DNA from: Dactylorhiza incarnata
Lineage: Eukaryota; Streptophyta; Magnoliopsida; Asparagales; Orchidaceae
NCBI GenBank assembly: GCA_033032865.1
Contig: JAWHQI010000009.1
Coordinates: forward strand, 14,340,001-14,404,000
Direction: 5' to 3'
Length of the DNA: 64,000 bases
A model generated the notes under the pieces. It was not told where the DNA came from. It made no database searches and saw nothing but the letters and a program-made list of their open reading frames with translations. A program made the translations under genes and the position numbers. This document shows positions 11,979 through 23,290 of the stretch, piece after piece. The number at the start of each line of letters is the position of its first letter. The stretch's first letter is position 1.

Positions 11979-12687
11979 TTGACAGCCATCCTCCGGGCCT
12001 TCAGGCAGCAGACCCTGGCCCAGGAGCCGAATCCCAGGGCAAATTGGTTAAGTATCTTCAGAGGCCTCTCCCCACCTTCCTTTACCGGATCAGAATCTGC
12101 AGTACAAATGGTGGAGTGGTTGGACACCATTCACGAGATGTTAGCAGGAATAGGTTACCCAGTTGACATGGCGGTGTCCTTAGTAGTTCCTGCCTTGGAT
12201 TCTCATGCAAAGATGTGGTGGAAGTCGGTCTTGGATACTACTTACACATGGTACGAGTATTCAGACATTTCATGGAAAGAGTTCAAGGAGGTATTGTTGG
12301 AGCATTTTGTGCCTCAGACGACAAGGGATGAGCTGGGAGAGCAGTTCCTGCAGCTTAAACAAGGGAATAAGACCGTTTTGGAATACCAGCAGGAGTTCTC
12401 CCACCTTGCCCTCTTTGCAGACTCATACCAGCTAGATGAGGCAGGCTACGCCAAGAGATATTACAGAGGCCTCTGTGACGATCTCAGGCGGAACCTCTTG
12501 TTCGTAGCGGATTCCAGCTTAGCAAGGATCATAGAAACAACAAAGAAGTTAGAGGCAGACCATCTCATGGTTCGAAGCAGGACAAAGAGGCCAGTGGATG
12601 ATGCGGCGATCGGAGGTGGAAACAGGGGTCGAGGTCACCCACCACAGCGGGGCAGATTTATTGGGCATTAGAGAGGCGGAGGATGGC
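11979..12687 (+). pseudogene. Element B gag, N-terminal part
   Basis: Chromovirus Gag, the structural protein of the virus-like particle. The capsid-like region is clear: a PPSFTG segment, then WLDTIHEML and WWKSVL, then SWKEFKEVLLEHFVP and LKQGNKTVLEYQQEF, then YYRGLCDDLRRNL, about 230 codons. The frame is open upstream of 11979 and the true start is not certain. A TAG stops it at 12669-12671, and 16 bases later solo LTR C is inserted. The same frame resumes after C at 30602 and leads to the zinc knuckle, which confirms the two halves were one gene. Confidence 0.85.
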
Positions 12688-12834
12688 CTCGTTGTAAGAT
12701 CCCATTTCCTACTAGACCCCCTAACTCCAATTTAGGGTGACACAAGTGGTGAGTGTGGTGAGGTTGGGCTAGATTGCAGCCTTAGGACACATAGGGTTAG
12801 GTGAACTCACATGTGGTCTACTATAAGGCTCAAG

Positions 12835-13330
12835 TCAACCTAGGTCAAACTAGCTCAACATGATCTCACACTTGCAAATTGACTCCACCATTAGATGATA
12901 AACACTCCAAGGAATGCTATAGACCCAAAAGCCCCATCATGGGGTCACCAATTGACCCAATTTGACCAAAGTCAAACTTGGGTCAACATAGGTCAAATCC
13001 TCCCCAATAGGTTCAAATGAACCCCAAAACATGAAATGGATTTCACCCCTAGTATTAGGACATCATGAGGGACCCAATTGACCCAAAAGCCCCATCTTGG
13101 AGTCAACCACTTGGCTAAATTGACCAAAGTCAACATTCCCCCAATTTTGGTCAAAATCACACTTATTGGTCAAATTAGCTCACCTAGGTCCTCACCATGA
13201 CTCAACCAACCTTGGATGGTGTCAATAGATCCAAAACCATCACATTGGACCAGTCAACACACCCAATTGACCAAGTCAACCCTAAAGTCAACATAGGGTC
13301 AATTTTGCCTAAATTGGGCTTATTTGGAAT
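12835..13330 (+). promoter_or_regulatory. Cluster of TTGAC (W-box-like) motifs in LTR C
   Basis: About seventeen TTGAC[CT] cores on either strand in 500 bases, for example near 12834, 12842, 12879, 12952, 12961, 12970, 12981, 12990, 13079, 13120, 13161, 13255, 13266 and 13301. Position in the LTR is the same as in B, but the sequence between sites differs. Confidence 0.55.
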
Positions 13331-15565
13331 TAATCCAAATTCCAATGGATTAAGGCCCTCACCCAAAGCCCACTCTAAAGACCATAGGTCTAATGACCAG
13401 CCTTGCCCCCTATTTCCAACATGCAAAGACATGCATGGGGGCAAAAGTGGAAAATCCCCCTTCCTCCATTAAGAAACAAGAAGGATTTTGGGAATGAAGG
13501 CCAAGTGGCACTCCACACTTCTGCCCAAGGCCATATCTGACCCCCCTAGTTAATTCCCAGCCGAATTGGTGCTGGAGGGGTGCCATTTGGCAGCAGGGAG
13601 GAGCAACCAAGGGGAGGTCGACCACCACCTTTCAAATACTCTCTATACAGCCCTCCCCATATGGAATTGATGCCACAATTAACTTTAGAAAGGGGAAAGG
13701 AGTCGGGCTGGAGCTTTACAGAGGAGAAAAAGGTGGAGAATCGAGGTTGGGAGAAAGCTCGCCGGAGGAGAGAAGATCCATGGCCAGCCGCCGCCGCCAC
13801 CGTTGTCGACAAGCCCCACTAAGGTCCGGTTTCTCCCCCTCTCCCTCTGTGCTAGTATCTAGGTCCATTTAGGAGAGAAACCGGGCTCAATTGAGCCCGA
13901 TCCCATGTGAGCTTGAGGGAGAAATTCTAAGCTTTTCTTATTGCTCGGGATCACCGGAGAGGCCATCTCCGGTGGCCGTGCCGCCGTCAAACGCTAGCCA
14001 CCACCTCAACGGAGGTGGTGGAGGCGGTGGCCGGCCGTGAGGTGTTGCAGGTTGCAGGGAAATGGTCGGAGAAGATGGCCCAGGCGGGATTAATCCAGGT
14101 CGTTGGCCTATCGGGAACGACGACCCTATACCGTTCAATTCCACGCCAAGATTCGTGCAGCCATCGTTTTATATATATAAATATATTAATGTCACACATG
14201 AATATGAAATCTGTCACATTATTTTATCAGTTTTGCTTAATTAATTTGAAGCCCTTAGAAGCCGAAAATGAAAAAGTTACCAGAGACAACTATTGTAGGC
14301 CTTGATGTCTACTTTTATTAGAAACTTAAATCAGACCATTTGGTTGAATATTGGGCCCACAGATCTCATTTTCGTGAGACTGGTCAAAACAAAAATCAGA
14401 ACTTTGAATGTGTATAACTTTTTAATACCAAGTCTGATGGACTTGAGATTTTGGCCATGCATGCATGTGCCTCATACCTAGCTTAGGTTTAAATATCAGA
14501 TTTTTTGGAGATAATTTTTTCTATAGTTTTGTTCAAAACTTAGAAAATTAAATAAATGAAATATTTGGAGTTATATAACTCCTAATGACCCCATATTTTG
14601 GTGAGGGCTTCTTTAGGTCATGTAAGGGATCTGGTTAAAATTTCATCACCTGTGCATGAGTATTATTTTCTGAACTTCAAAATGAAGTTCGGGTCTTTAG
14701 AGAAAAATTGGGGTGCTAATAGTCAATTTGGGCTTTTGAGCTTTTTGATGGAATTGAAGGTGGGAATCACCTTGCTTGCCTCTGAAACCTTGTGGTTAGT
14801 GTATGTCATGAGGATATACATCATTGACATAAGTTTCATGATTTTTGGAAGTTATTTTCCTAAAGTTTTTAATTAAATGAAAATTGTCACACTTTTAAAT
14901 TAATGAAATAATTTGAATCAAAAACTTAGGGACCAAAACTCTGGGAAATGGATCTTTAACTGGAAAGGCACATTTAGGAATTTTGTTGGAATTTTTGGAC
15001 CTCATTTATTTCTCTGAATTTGATTTATTTGGTTAGGTCAAATTTATTCAAAAATGACATTTAGGTCTCATATGCATTTGGAGAATTATGAAATTATTCT
15101 AGTAGGTTTCCTTGGTGATCCTATAGCTCTGTAAATTTTACCAAAAAATTTTAGATGAATTTTTGTGGTAATTATCAATTTATTGAGGAAAAACCCCCTT
15201 TTGTAATTAATTAATTTAATGGGGTAAAATAGTTTGTAAAATTCTAAATCTCTGGATATAGTGATATTCTTAAGTTATGGATCTCTGGTAATTAGTTCAG
15301 ATCATGTTGATGATTTTATACAGTAGTCACTGTACAAATCGACTGAAAAACCTTGTTTTTATTTAATTCTGAAAATAGGGTAATATGGTTTGTAAAATAT
15401 TAATTCTCTGGATAAGATGATTTTTATATGAGATAAGTCACTGAAATTTATTTGGAGACATATGGTTAATGTTATATGATAGATCCTTCACAAACCTTGG
15501 AAAAACCCTAAATAGGGTTTAATGTAATTATGGTGAAAATAATGGTTGCTGATTTAAGATCCCTT

Positions 15566-16046
15566 GGATTTAGTGTTTTTAGATGATTATTATGCCATGG
15601 TAATTTTCCCAGAATTTATTGAGGTCATAATCTACTACTTGATGTGTAAATCCCTATTTGCACCCCATTTATGTTAAATAGAAATTATGGTCAAATATTC
15701 CTGTTAAAAATGTGAAACTTAGGATTTGGTGTTTTTAGACCATTATTATGCCATGGTAATTTTCCCAAAATTTATTGAGGTCATAATCTACTACTTGATG
15801 TGTAAATCCCTATTTGTACCCCATTTTTGTTAAATAGAAATTATGGTCAAATATTCCTGTTAAAAATGTGAAACTTAGGATTTGGTGTTTTTAGACCATT
15901 ATTATGCCATGATAATTTTCCCAGAATTTATTGAGGTCATAATCTACTGCTTGATGTGTAAATCCCTATTTGCACCCCTTTAAAGATAAATAGATATTGT
16001 GGGTTTAAAATGTTTGGAAAAATATGATCTTCTGGAAATAGTGTTT
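15566..16046 (+). repeat. 156-bp tandem repeat in LTR C, interrupted by D
   Basis: Units begin at about 15566, 15722, 15878 and 16034 (GGATTTxGTGTTTTTAGA), each with CAGAATTTATTGAGGTCATA and TACTTGATGTGTAAATCCC. The fourth unit is split by the Athila D and continues, more divergent, at 28066-28200. Confidence 0.88.
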
Positions 16047-17177
16047 TGGTGATTTCGGTTGGACTGCTTCTTTTGTTTTATAAATAAAAGATAACCTTTG
16101 TATTAAGAGTTTAGAATTGGCGGATGTTTTCGAAGAGTCTTGCAAGTACTCCTACTTTGAGAAATTAACCGTTATCCTATTGAAGGATAGAAGTAACGGT
16201 CTTTTTCTTCTTTCGGAATATTGACAATTACGCCTCGGCTACAACGCCGATTTCTATTGAATTGAAAAGTAGAAAAGGAGAGTTTTGCACTAAATGAGTT
16301 TGGAAAGCTGTATTTGAATTCTTAGTCCAAATTAATCATTTGATAAAGGCAAGTATACCTTATCGCAAGTAATACAGGATATTTTTTTTGAAAATATCGG
16401 GATCGTATATTTCCGCGGGTCGTGTTGATTATGCTACTTCGAGGAACGAACTATTATTTTATCGGAATAATATTTTTAGTTGGTTTAACAAAAATTCTAA
16501 GTGATAAAATGCGAAAGACGATAATAAGCGATTAACTAGAGTTCTAAGCGATGAGAAATATAGCGCGCGACGTCGAATTACCTTGAGACGAAAATAGATT
16601 TTTTTCGTAGAATTAAAAGTGATGATTTTTCAAAATATTAAGATGACTTGACCGTGGAGGTTCCATAATTATGAATGCTCCTCTCTCGAGGGTACGCCCA
16701 CCTGAGATTATGAATATTCGACCGAACTCTCGTTCTACAATCGAATGTTCTTAATACTCGCTTTATGTTGTGAACCCCGCTATTGGGTTTTTATTTCCAA
16801 TTCGGGAGAATTACCTCGTCCTCTCTCGAGGGTAGAGCGCACTTCTCTTTACCCGTGAGCGATCAATCCGTATGCACGAGCCTCTCGGCTAACTAGGTAC
16901 GAAAACGGAAATGAAAACCACACATCGATTATGTGGCTCCACTCAACGTGATTCTCGGGTAAACCTTAAGCGTTAATTATTTTAGAAAGAGATGTTTTAA
17001 TTTTATAGAAAAACTATTTTTGTGTCCCAATGCTCTTCGACGTCGTGTGCTAAAGGAAATTAGCCACTCATCGGAATGGAGACGGCATTGTCGGTTGAAA
17101 AATACATTTTTAATGATTAAAGCAGATATAAGCGGATAAAAAGGAAATGAAAAGACTTATATAAAAACAGTAATAGT

Positions 17178-17450
17178 ATCCGTCCCAACCACCTTAAACA
17201 AGCGCTAAAAAGTTCTTAGCCTCTTATTCAAGAAGGGGGTGGTATAGAAATGAAAAGATTTATAAAGGTGCAGAAATAATATCCGTCCCAACCACCTTAA
17301 ACAAGCGCTAAAAAGTTCTTAGCCTCTTATTCAAAAAGGGGGTGGTATAGAAATGAAAAGACTTATAAAGGTGCAGAAATAATATCCGTCCCAACTGACT
17401 TAAATAAATGCTAAAGTTAATTAGCCTCTTATTCAAGATGGGGGTGGTAT
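17178..17450 (-). repeat. 103-bp tandem repeats in the D LTR
   Basis: Units start at 17178, 17281 and 17384 (ATCCGTCCCAACCACC and CTCTTATTCAAGAAGGGGG). The third is partial and divergent. The same units occur in the other LTR at 26668, 26771 and 26874. They lie downstream of the TATA box in the element's orientation, hence in the transcribed part. Confidence 0.9.
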
Positions 17451-17932
17451 ATAGCAGTTATATGAAAACTGAAATAAAACTAAGTTACAAAAAAAGAAAA
17501 ATGTAATCTCATACACGCACACACTCAAAAAAAACTGAAAAGAAAGCGTTTAAAATGAAAGTGATAACATAAAGCGAAAAAGAAAACGATAAAACTATTT
17601 TATGAAAGCTTGTAAATCTAAGCTATGAAAACAGTAAACCTAGATTATGAAAGCAATAAACCTAACTATAAAAGCAATAAAACTAAATTATGAAAGCAAT
17701 AAAGCTAAACTCATACACGCACACACGCTAACATTAATAAAAAGGAAGATGATCCAAATGAGAAAAACAACATTTTATTTCTAAAAGGCGAAAATTACAA
17801 ACGAACATAACTTAATTGCATAAAGAAAACTCGCATTCACTCAAAGAACTCAGAAAAACATTACAAAGCACTCAAAATTTGGATGAAAAATACTTCAGCC
17901 GAGCCCCTCTATTTATAGGGAAAATTTGAGTT

Positions 17933-18400
17933 TTACACGCCCTAGGTCACGGGCGTGACTTGAATGTCACGGCCGTGACTTAGGGCGTGACATTTGCTCG
18001 GTTGTATTCACCGTCTTCTGGAAGGTCCGGCCGTCAAACATGGCTGCACACGGGCGTGACTTGGTATGTCACGGGCGTGACTTTGTGAGTCACGGGCGTG
18101 ACTATGGGTGGCTGATGTCGGTAGCATGGGCGCGGCTTCGAGACGTGACGCGCTGGCGGCTCACGGGCGTGACTCTGCTGGAACACGGGCGTGACTTGTA
18201 GAGTCACGGGCGTGACTTGGTCAACTGGAGTGAGCTGAAGAGAAATTCGTCGGGCGCAGAGCTTTAAATTTACACGCCCTTGGTCACGGGCGTGACCGAG
18301 GGCGTGACTTGAGCGATTTGTCGGGATTTGATCTGAATCGAGCCGTCCCGTTGATATTTGATCTTTAAAAATTACACGCCCTTGGTCACGGGCGTGACCT
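17933..18400 (-). promoter_or_regulatory. Palindrome array (GTCACGGGCGTGAC) in the D 3' LTR
   Basis: At least ten copies of TCACGGGCGTGACTT or close variants, plus paired TACACGCCC and GGGCGTGA flanks. The core reads nearly the same on both strands and each unit carries two CpG sites. In the element's orientation the array ends about 20 bases upstream of a canonical TATA box. Confidence 0.8.
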
Positions 18401-18563
18401 GGGAAAATTTTGTAAAAAAATGCAAAAACAAAAATAAAACTAAGTTAGAAACCAGAAATAATAAAGAAGCAATTTATTCATTAATTTACATAGAAAATTC
18501 ACAATATTAATTAAAACTATACTAATAATTATACTAAAAATACATATATTTTATTATTTATCA

Positions 18564-18575
18564 AATACCCCCATA
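18564..18575 (-). other. Element D polypurine tract
   Basis: TATGGGGGTATT on the minus strand, directly before the 3' LTR start (TGATAAATAA). A near copy (14 of 16 bases over the extended motif) lies at 19824-19839. Confidence 0.8.
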
Positions 18576-20079
18576 CTTAAGCTTTTGCTATTCCAGAGCA
18601 AAAGTAAGAGAGATCTATACGGGATTAACATAAGTTCTAATTTTTGGCTATCGTTTTATTTTAATCATAAGAGACTGAAAAATAAAAATTCGGAGTAATA
18701 AGAGTTAAGTCCTAAATTATGCAAATGATTTAAGTAGAAAGAAATGTCCTAGCCAAAAGACTTCTTAATTAACCAAATAGCAAACAAAATTGCAATCATT
18801 AGTAAACGAGATTAGATCGAAATTATAATAACCTTTGTTTAAAGAAACATGAAGGAAAAAATATAAGTTACTAATTATGCTCTCAAATGATTTTTTGAAT
18901 TAAAACTAGAAACAATAATTTGGTTAAGGGAAAAGAGGGGAAAAAAGCCTTGGCAAATAGAAGAGTACTTGAATTAGGGGTGATGAATTGTATCATCTCA
19001 CCCCTCTTATATAGTTTCCTTTGACTCCCATCGTTGGTGTACGAGGGAAAATTGACCTTTTAATTAACCCAATGCCTGTGTTTACGGAATTTGCAATTCC
19101 CATTGACATAGGATCTCTTTTAACAAATATTGGGTGCCTATGTTTACGGAATTTTTGTATTCCCATTGACATAAGATCTTTTTTTTTCTTCCTTTGTTTG
19201 TTTTTGCCATGCTAAATTGGTGTATACAAGGGGTTTTCAAGAGAAAATCTAGAATAGTAAAAAAAAATTTGAGAGCAATCTTAGTAAGTTGAATATTCCT
19301 AGATTCCTGAAGACATAAAGTAGGGATAATTGCAGTCTAAAGTTGTTTTGCCAACATAATACACATGTCTCTATTTTAGCTAGTAGAAGTAGTGCTTGAT
19401 AACAAAGCCTCTATTTAAATTAAAAACACAAGATATTCTTTAAAACTTAACCCCGAACGTTTAAATCTATCGATCTTAGATAAACAAACAAATAGTAAAA
19501 CTAGCGATTATGAAAATCCACAAACATATACTCTCGAAACTAAATGCTTTAAGAATAAAAGTAAAGTAGGGTTTTGATTTTTGGATATTATTTTTGTTTT
19601 TTCAACTATATATAGTTATATATATTTTTTTGTATTTTGTAAGTTATAAATTTTTTTGTTTTTGTTTTTTATTTTGACAAGAAAAAAAAACAAAAGTTTT
19701 TGTAGAGCTGTTTTTTGTTTTTTGTTGATTTTTTTTAGAAAATAAATAATTTTTTTTTTCTTGTTGTGACAAAGTAAAAAAAGTACCTAAATTTTTTTTT
19801 TTTTTTTTTATGAAAACGGTAAAACACCCCCATACTTAAAACCCAACATTGTCCCCAATGTTGTAATGTAAGTATGAAGAAGAGAAAAAAACATTGCAAT
19901 ATATACAAAAGGAAAGAGGAAGCAAAAAGGCTTCCCTGAATGAAAGCTGGCGGGGTCGTAAGAAACCCTGCAAAAAGAGATAAAAAAAAAGCATAATACA
20001 AATATTAGATAAATATGGGGTGCCTCCCACAAGCGCTTTGTTTACCGTCGCGTAGCTTGACGCATTTGGCGTGGTGAGA
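18576..20079 (-). other. Non-coding tail of element D between integrase and 3' LTR
   Basis: About 1.5 kb of AT-rich sequence with no convincing ORF. The envelope-like ORF found in some Athila elements is absent. It contains several homopolymer A/T runs (19560-19810), a perfect dyad at 19845-19862 (stem AACATTG, loop TCCC) and, beside it, a second polypurine-like tract at 19824-19839. Sequence 19019-19190 has two copies of a GTTTACGGAATTT segment. Confidence 0.75.
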
Positions 20080-21534
20080 TTATAAATTGGGGAGGGTTAA
20101 AGATTCCGTGTGTCCGTCTACCGGATCACCCGCAAGATATAGTTTTAAACGGTGGCCATTGACTTTAAAGTCGCCTTTTTCGGGGTGAGAGATAAGAACG
20201 GTCCCATACGGCCAAACCTCTTTGACTTCAAAGGGGCCAGTCCAGCGGGATTTGAGCTTACCCGGAAAAAGACGAAGACGTGAATTATAAAGAAGGACAA
20301 GATCGCCCGGCGCAAAAGTTTTTGGAAATTTAATTTTTCGATCGTGGTAGAACTTAGAACGCTCCTTATAAAATTTATTACTCTCATAAGCGTTCGCACG
20401 CCATTCATCGAGTTCATTTAGCTGGAATTTCCTATTCTCGGAGGCTAAGTTCGAATCGAGATTTAAAAATTTTAAGGCCCAAAAAGCGCGGTGTTCTAAC
20501 TCCACCGGTAAATGGCACGCTTTGCCGTAGACTAATCGATAGGGCGTACAACCGATAGCGGTCTTGTATGCCGTACGATACGCCCACAACGCGTCGTCGA
20601 GTTTTGAGGACCAATCCTTCCTATTTAAAGAGACGATTTTTTCCAAAATGCGTTTTATCTCGCGATTCACTACCTCTACTTGGCCACTCGTTTGGGGGTG
20701 ATAGGCGGTGGCGAGCTTATGCGTGACGCTGTACTTAGATAAAATTTTTGAAAACTGGGCGTTGCAGAAGTGCGTGCCCCTATCACTAACTATTGCACGG
20801 GGCGTGCCGAAGCGAGAAAATAATTTTTTTAGAAAATGGACGACGACTCGCGCATCATTGGTGGGCAGAGCTTGCGCTTCCGCCCACCTAGATACGTAGT
20901 CGACCGCCACTAAAATATAGCGATTATTAAAAGAAGGAGGTAGGGGGCCTACAAAGTCTATGCCCCACAAATCGAAGATTTCACATTCTAAATAAAAGTT
21001 TTGGGGCATCTCGTCACGACGAGAGATGTTACCCGACCGCTGGCAGCTATCGCATATACTCACAAAAGTGTGAGCATCCTTAAAGAGAGTGGGCCAATAA
21101 AAGCTTGACTCTAACGCTTTCCGCGCGGTCCGGTTGGCTTGATAATGCCCTCCAGCCGGCCCCTCATGGCAGTGTCGCAATATTTGCGCACCCTCCTCGC
21201 TTGAAACACATCTTCGTATCACTTGGTCTGCGCAGATGCGAAAGAGAAAGGGGTCCTCCCAAAAGTAGTTTTTCAAGTCAGAGAAGAATTTCTTCTTCTG
21301 CTGAGTCGAAAAATCTTTTGGAAGGACCCGCGCGACTAAATAGTTCGCGTAATCTGCGAACCAAGGGGTAGAAGAAGTTTTTGTATTATTTATGATTAAA
21401 AGGCGCTCCTCAGGAAATCGATCGTCTATTTCTGGTTCGACGAGCGCTTCTGCGACGGGGTGTTCTAAACGTGAGAGGTGGTCGGCTGCTAAATTTTCAG
21501 CCCCCTTCTTATCCCGGATCTCTAAGTCAAATTC
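20080..21534 (-). pseudogene. Element D integrase
   Basis: Integrase of an Athila element, which joins the DNA copy into the chromosome. It is the downstream part of pol, cut from the RNase H part by the stop at 21535. The zinc-binding HHCC module is seen as HEGPAGGH followed by CDSC. The catalytic D,D,E triad is seen as [15 protein letters not shown] and [11 protein letters not shown]-terminal [12 protein letters not shown] segment fits the Ty3 integrase C-terminal domain. The frame is open from the stop to TAA at 20080-20082 with no further lesion. The stretch between the stop and the first methionine (near 21276) continues the tether from RNase H (ADHLSRLE, then [10 protein letters not shown]). 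Confidence 0.93.
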
Positions 21535-23290
21535 CTATAAAAGGAGGATCCATCGAAGTAAGCGAGGCTTGGCATCAACTTTGGCCAAAAGATATTTTAG
21601 GGCGGAGTGATCGGTGAAAACGATCACGTGTGAAAGTGTTACGTAAGGCCTGAATTTATTAAAAGCAAAGATGACGGCAAGAAGTTCCTTTTCCGTCGTT
21701 GTATAGTTAGCCTGTGCGGCATTGAGTGTGCGAGAAGCGTAATATATTGGATGAAAATATTTATTTACGCGTTGGCCTAAGACAGCTCCTACCGCGATAT
21801 CGCTCGCGTCGCACATAATCTCGAACGGAAGGGACCAATCTGGCGCCACCAGAATTGGAGAGTTGATAAGTTGCTTTTTTATAAAATCAAATGCCTCTAC
21901 GCAGGCCGTGTCAAAAATGAATGGGGAATCCTTTTCCAGGAGGTGAGTTAGCGGTTTGGTTATTCTTGAAAAATCTTGAATAAACCGCCGATAAAAACCT
22001 GCGTGGCCAAGAAAACTTCTAATTGATTTGACGTTCGAAGGAACAGGAAGTTGTTCAATTATAGCGACTTTGGCCCTATCGACCTCCATCCCCTTGGAAG
22101 AAATTTTATGGCCGAGGACTAAGCCCTCTCGGACCATGAAGTTGCATTTCTCCCAGTTCAAGACTAAGTTCGTCTCCTCGCACCGTTGGAGGACTCTATC
22201 TAAATTTTTTAGACAATTTTTAAAAGAGTCTCCAAAGACGGAGAAGTCATCCATGAAGACTTCCATTATGTCTTCTACTAGCTCGCCAAATATTGCCAGC
22301 ATACATCTTTGGAATGTAGCTGGCGCGTTACAGAGGCCAAACGGCATCCTTCGATTTGCAAAGGTGCCGAAAGGGCAAGTAAAAGTCGTTTTTTCTTGGT
22401 CTTCGGGTGAAATAGGGATTTGGAAAAATCCCGAGAGACCATCAAGGAAGCAATAAAAAGGATGACCGGAGAGACGCTCTAAGATTTGATCAATAAACGG
22501 TAACGGAAAGTGGTCTTTTCTGGTGGCATCATTTAGTTTTCTGTAGTCGATGCACACCCTCCAACCCGTAACAGTGCGAGTTGGGATTAATTCATTATTC
22601 GTGTTTGCCACGACCGTTATACCGCCCTTTTTTGGGACGACTTGTACGGGGCTTACCCACGTGCTGTCGGAAATAGGATAGATAATCCCCGCGTCAAGGA
22701 GTTTAATAATTTCAGTCTTAACAACTTCCCGCATGTTCGGGTTAAGTCGCCGTTGAGGCTGAATTGTTTTGCGGGGGTTTTCTTCGAGAAAAATTTTGTG
22801 GGAGCAGAATGAGGGGTTAATTCCCCTGATATCGGAAATTTGCCATGCAATTGCACGGCGATGTTTAGATAAAACTTCAACCAATTCGGATGTTTCCGAA
22901 TCGGTTAAAGTAGACGATATTATAACCGGAAGTTTTAAGTTCGCGGCTAGAAAAGCATATTTTAAATGGTCGGGGAGTTGCTTAAGCTCCAAGACCGGAG
23001 GTTCTTCATAGGAAGTGGAGATTTTTAAAGCTTTCGAATCAAAAGGCTCAAAAGGCGAATTTGGTGGTAATTCATCTAAAGGAGGTTGATTCGCCAGATC
23101 CGAATCGTCTATCATTAAAGATAGCAATTCCGAAAGAGAAGAACACTCGTCCACAAACGCGGATTCCAAATTGAAACAGGAATCATCATTCGATAGTGAG
23201 TTCCGCATGGAGGGGTTGATATGTAAAGTAATTTCGTCGTCTCCAACTCGAAGGAGGAGGCGACCGTTACTGACATCTATTAACGCGCAG
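21535..23290 (-). pseudogene. Element D reverse transcriptase and RNase H
   Basis: Copies the RNA genome into DNA. The frame opens just after the frameshift near 23290. Reverse transcriptase blocks in order are WVSPVQVVPKKGG, RVCIDYRKLN, FLDGLSGFFQI, MPFGLCNAPATFQ and the catalytic VFMDDFSVF, then LGHKISSKGMEVD and IRSFLGHAGFYRRFI. RNase H follows with MCDASDIAVGAVL, the glutamate in TTEKELLAV, and FTDHSALKYL. The frame ends at TAG 21535-21537, where the codon was probably CAG (Gln) in a conserved RWILLLQEF segment. That C-to-T change fits deamination of methylated cytosine. The acidic N-terminal region (about 23040-23200) links protease to reverse transcriptase. Confidence 0.93.

Larger units (their letters stand above)
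16047..18563 (-). repeat. Element D 3' LTR (2517 bp)
   Basis: Plus-strand ends TGGTGATTTCGG and TTATTTATCA. Nearly identical to 25539-28065. The clearest difference is the loss of 12 bases near 18395, between two GGGCGTGA copies. Contains a 33-base hairpin (16168-16200), the 103-bp tandem repeats, a TATA box on the minus strand (plus 17910-17917) and the palindrome array (17933-18400). Confidence 0.95.

Noticed and set aside
22028..22456. 142-codon plus-strand ORF
   Set aside because: Antisense shadow of the Athila reverse transcriptase on the minus strand.
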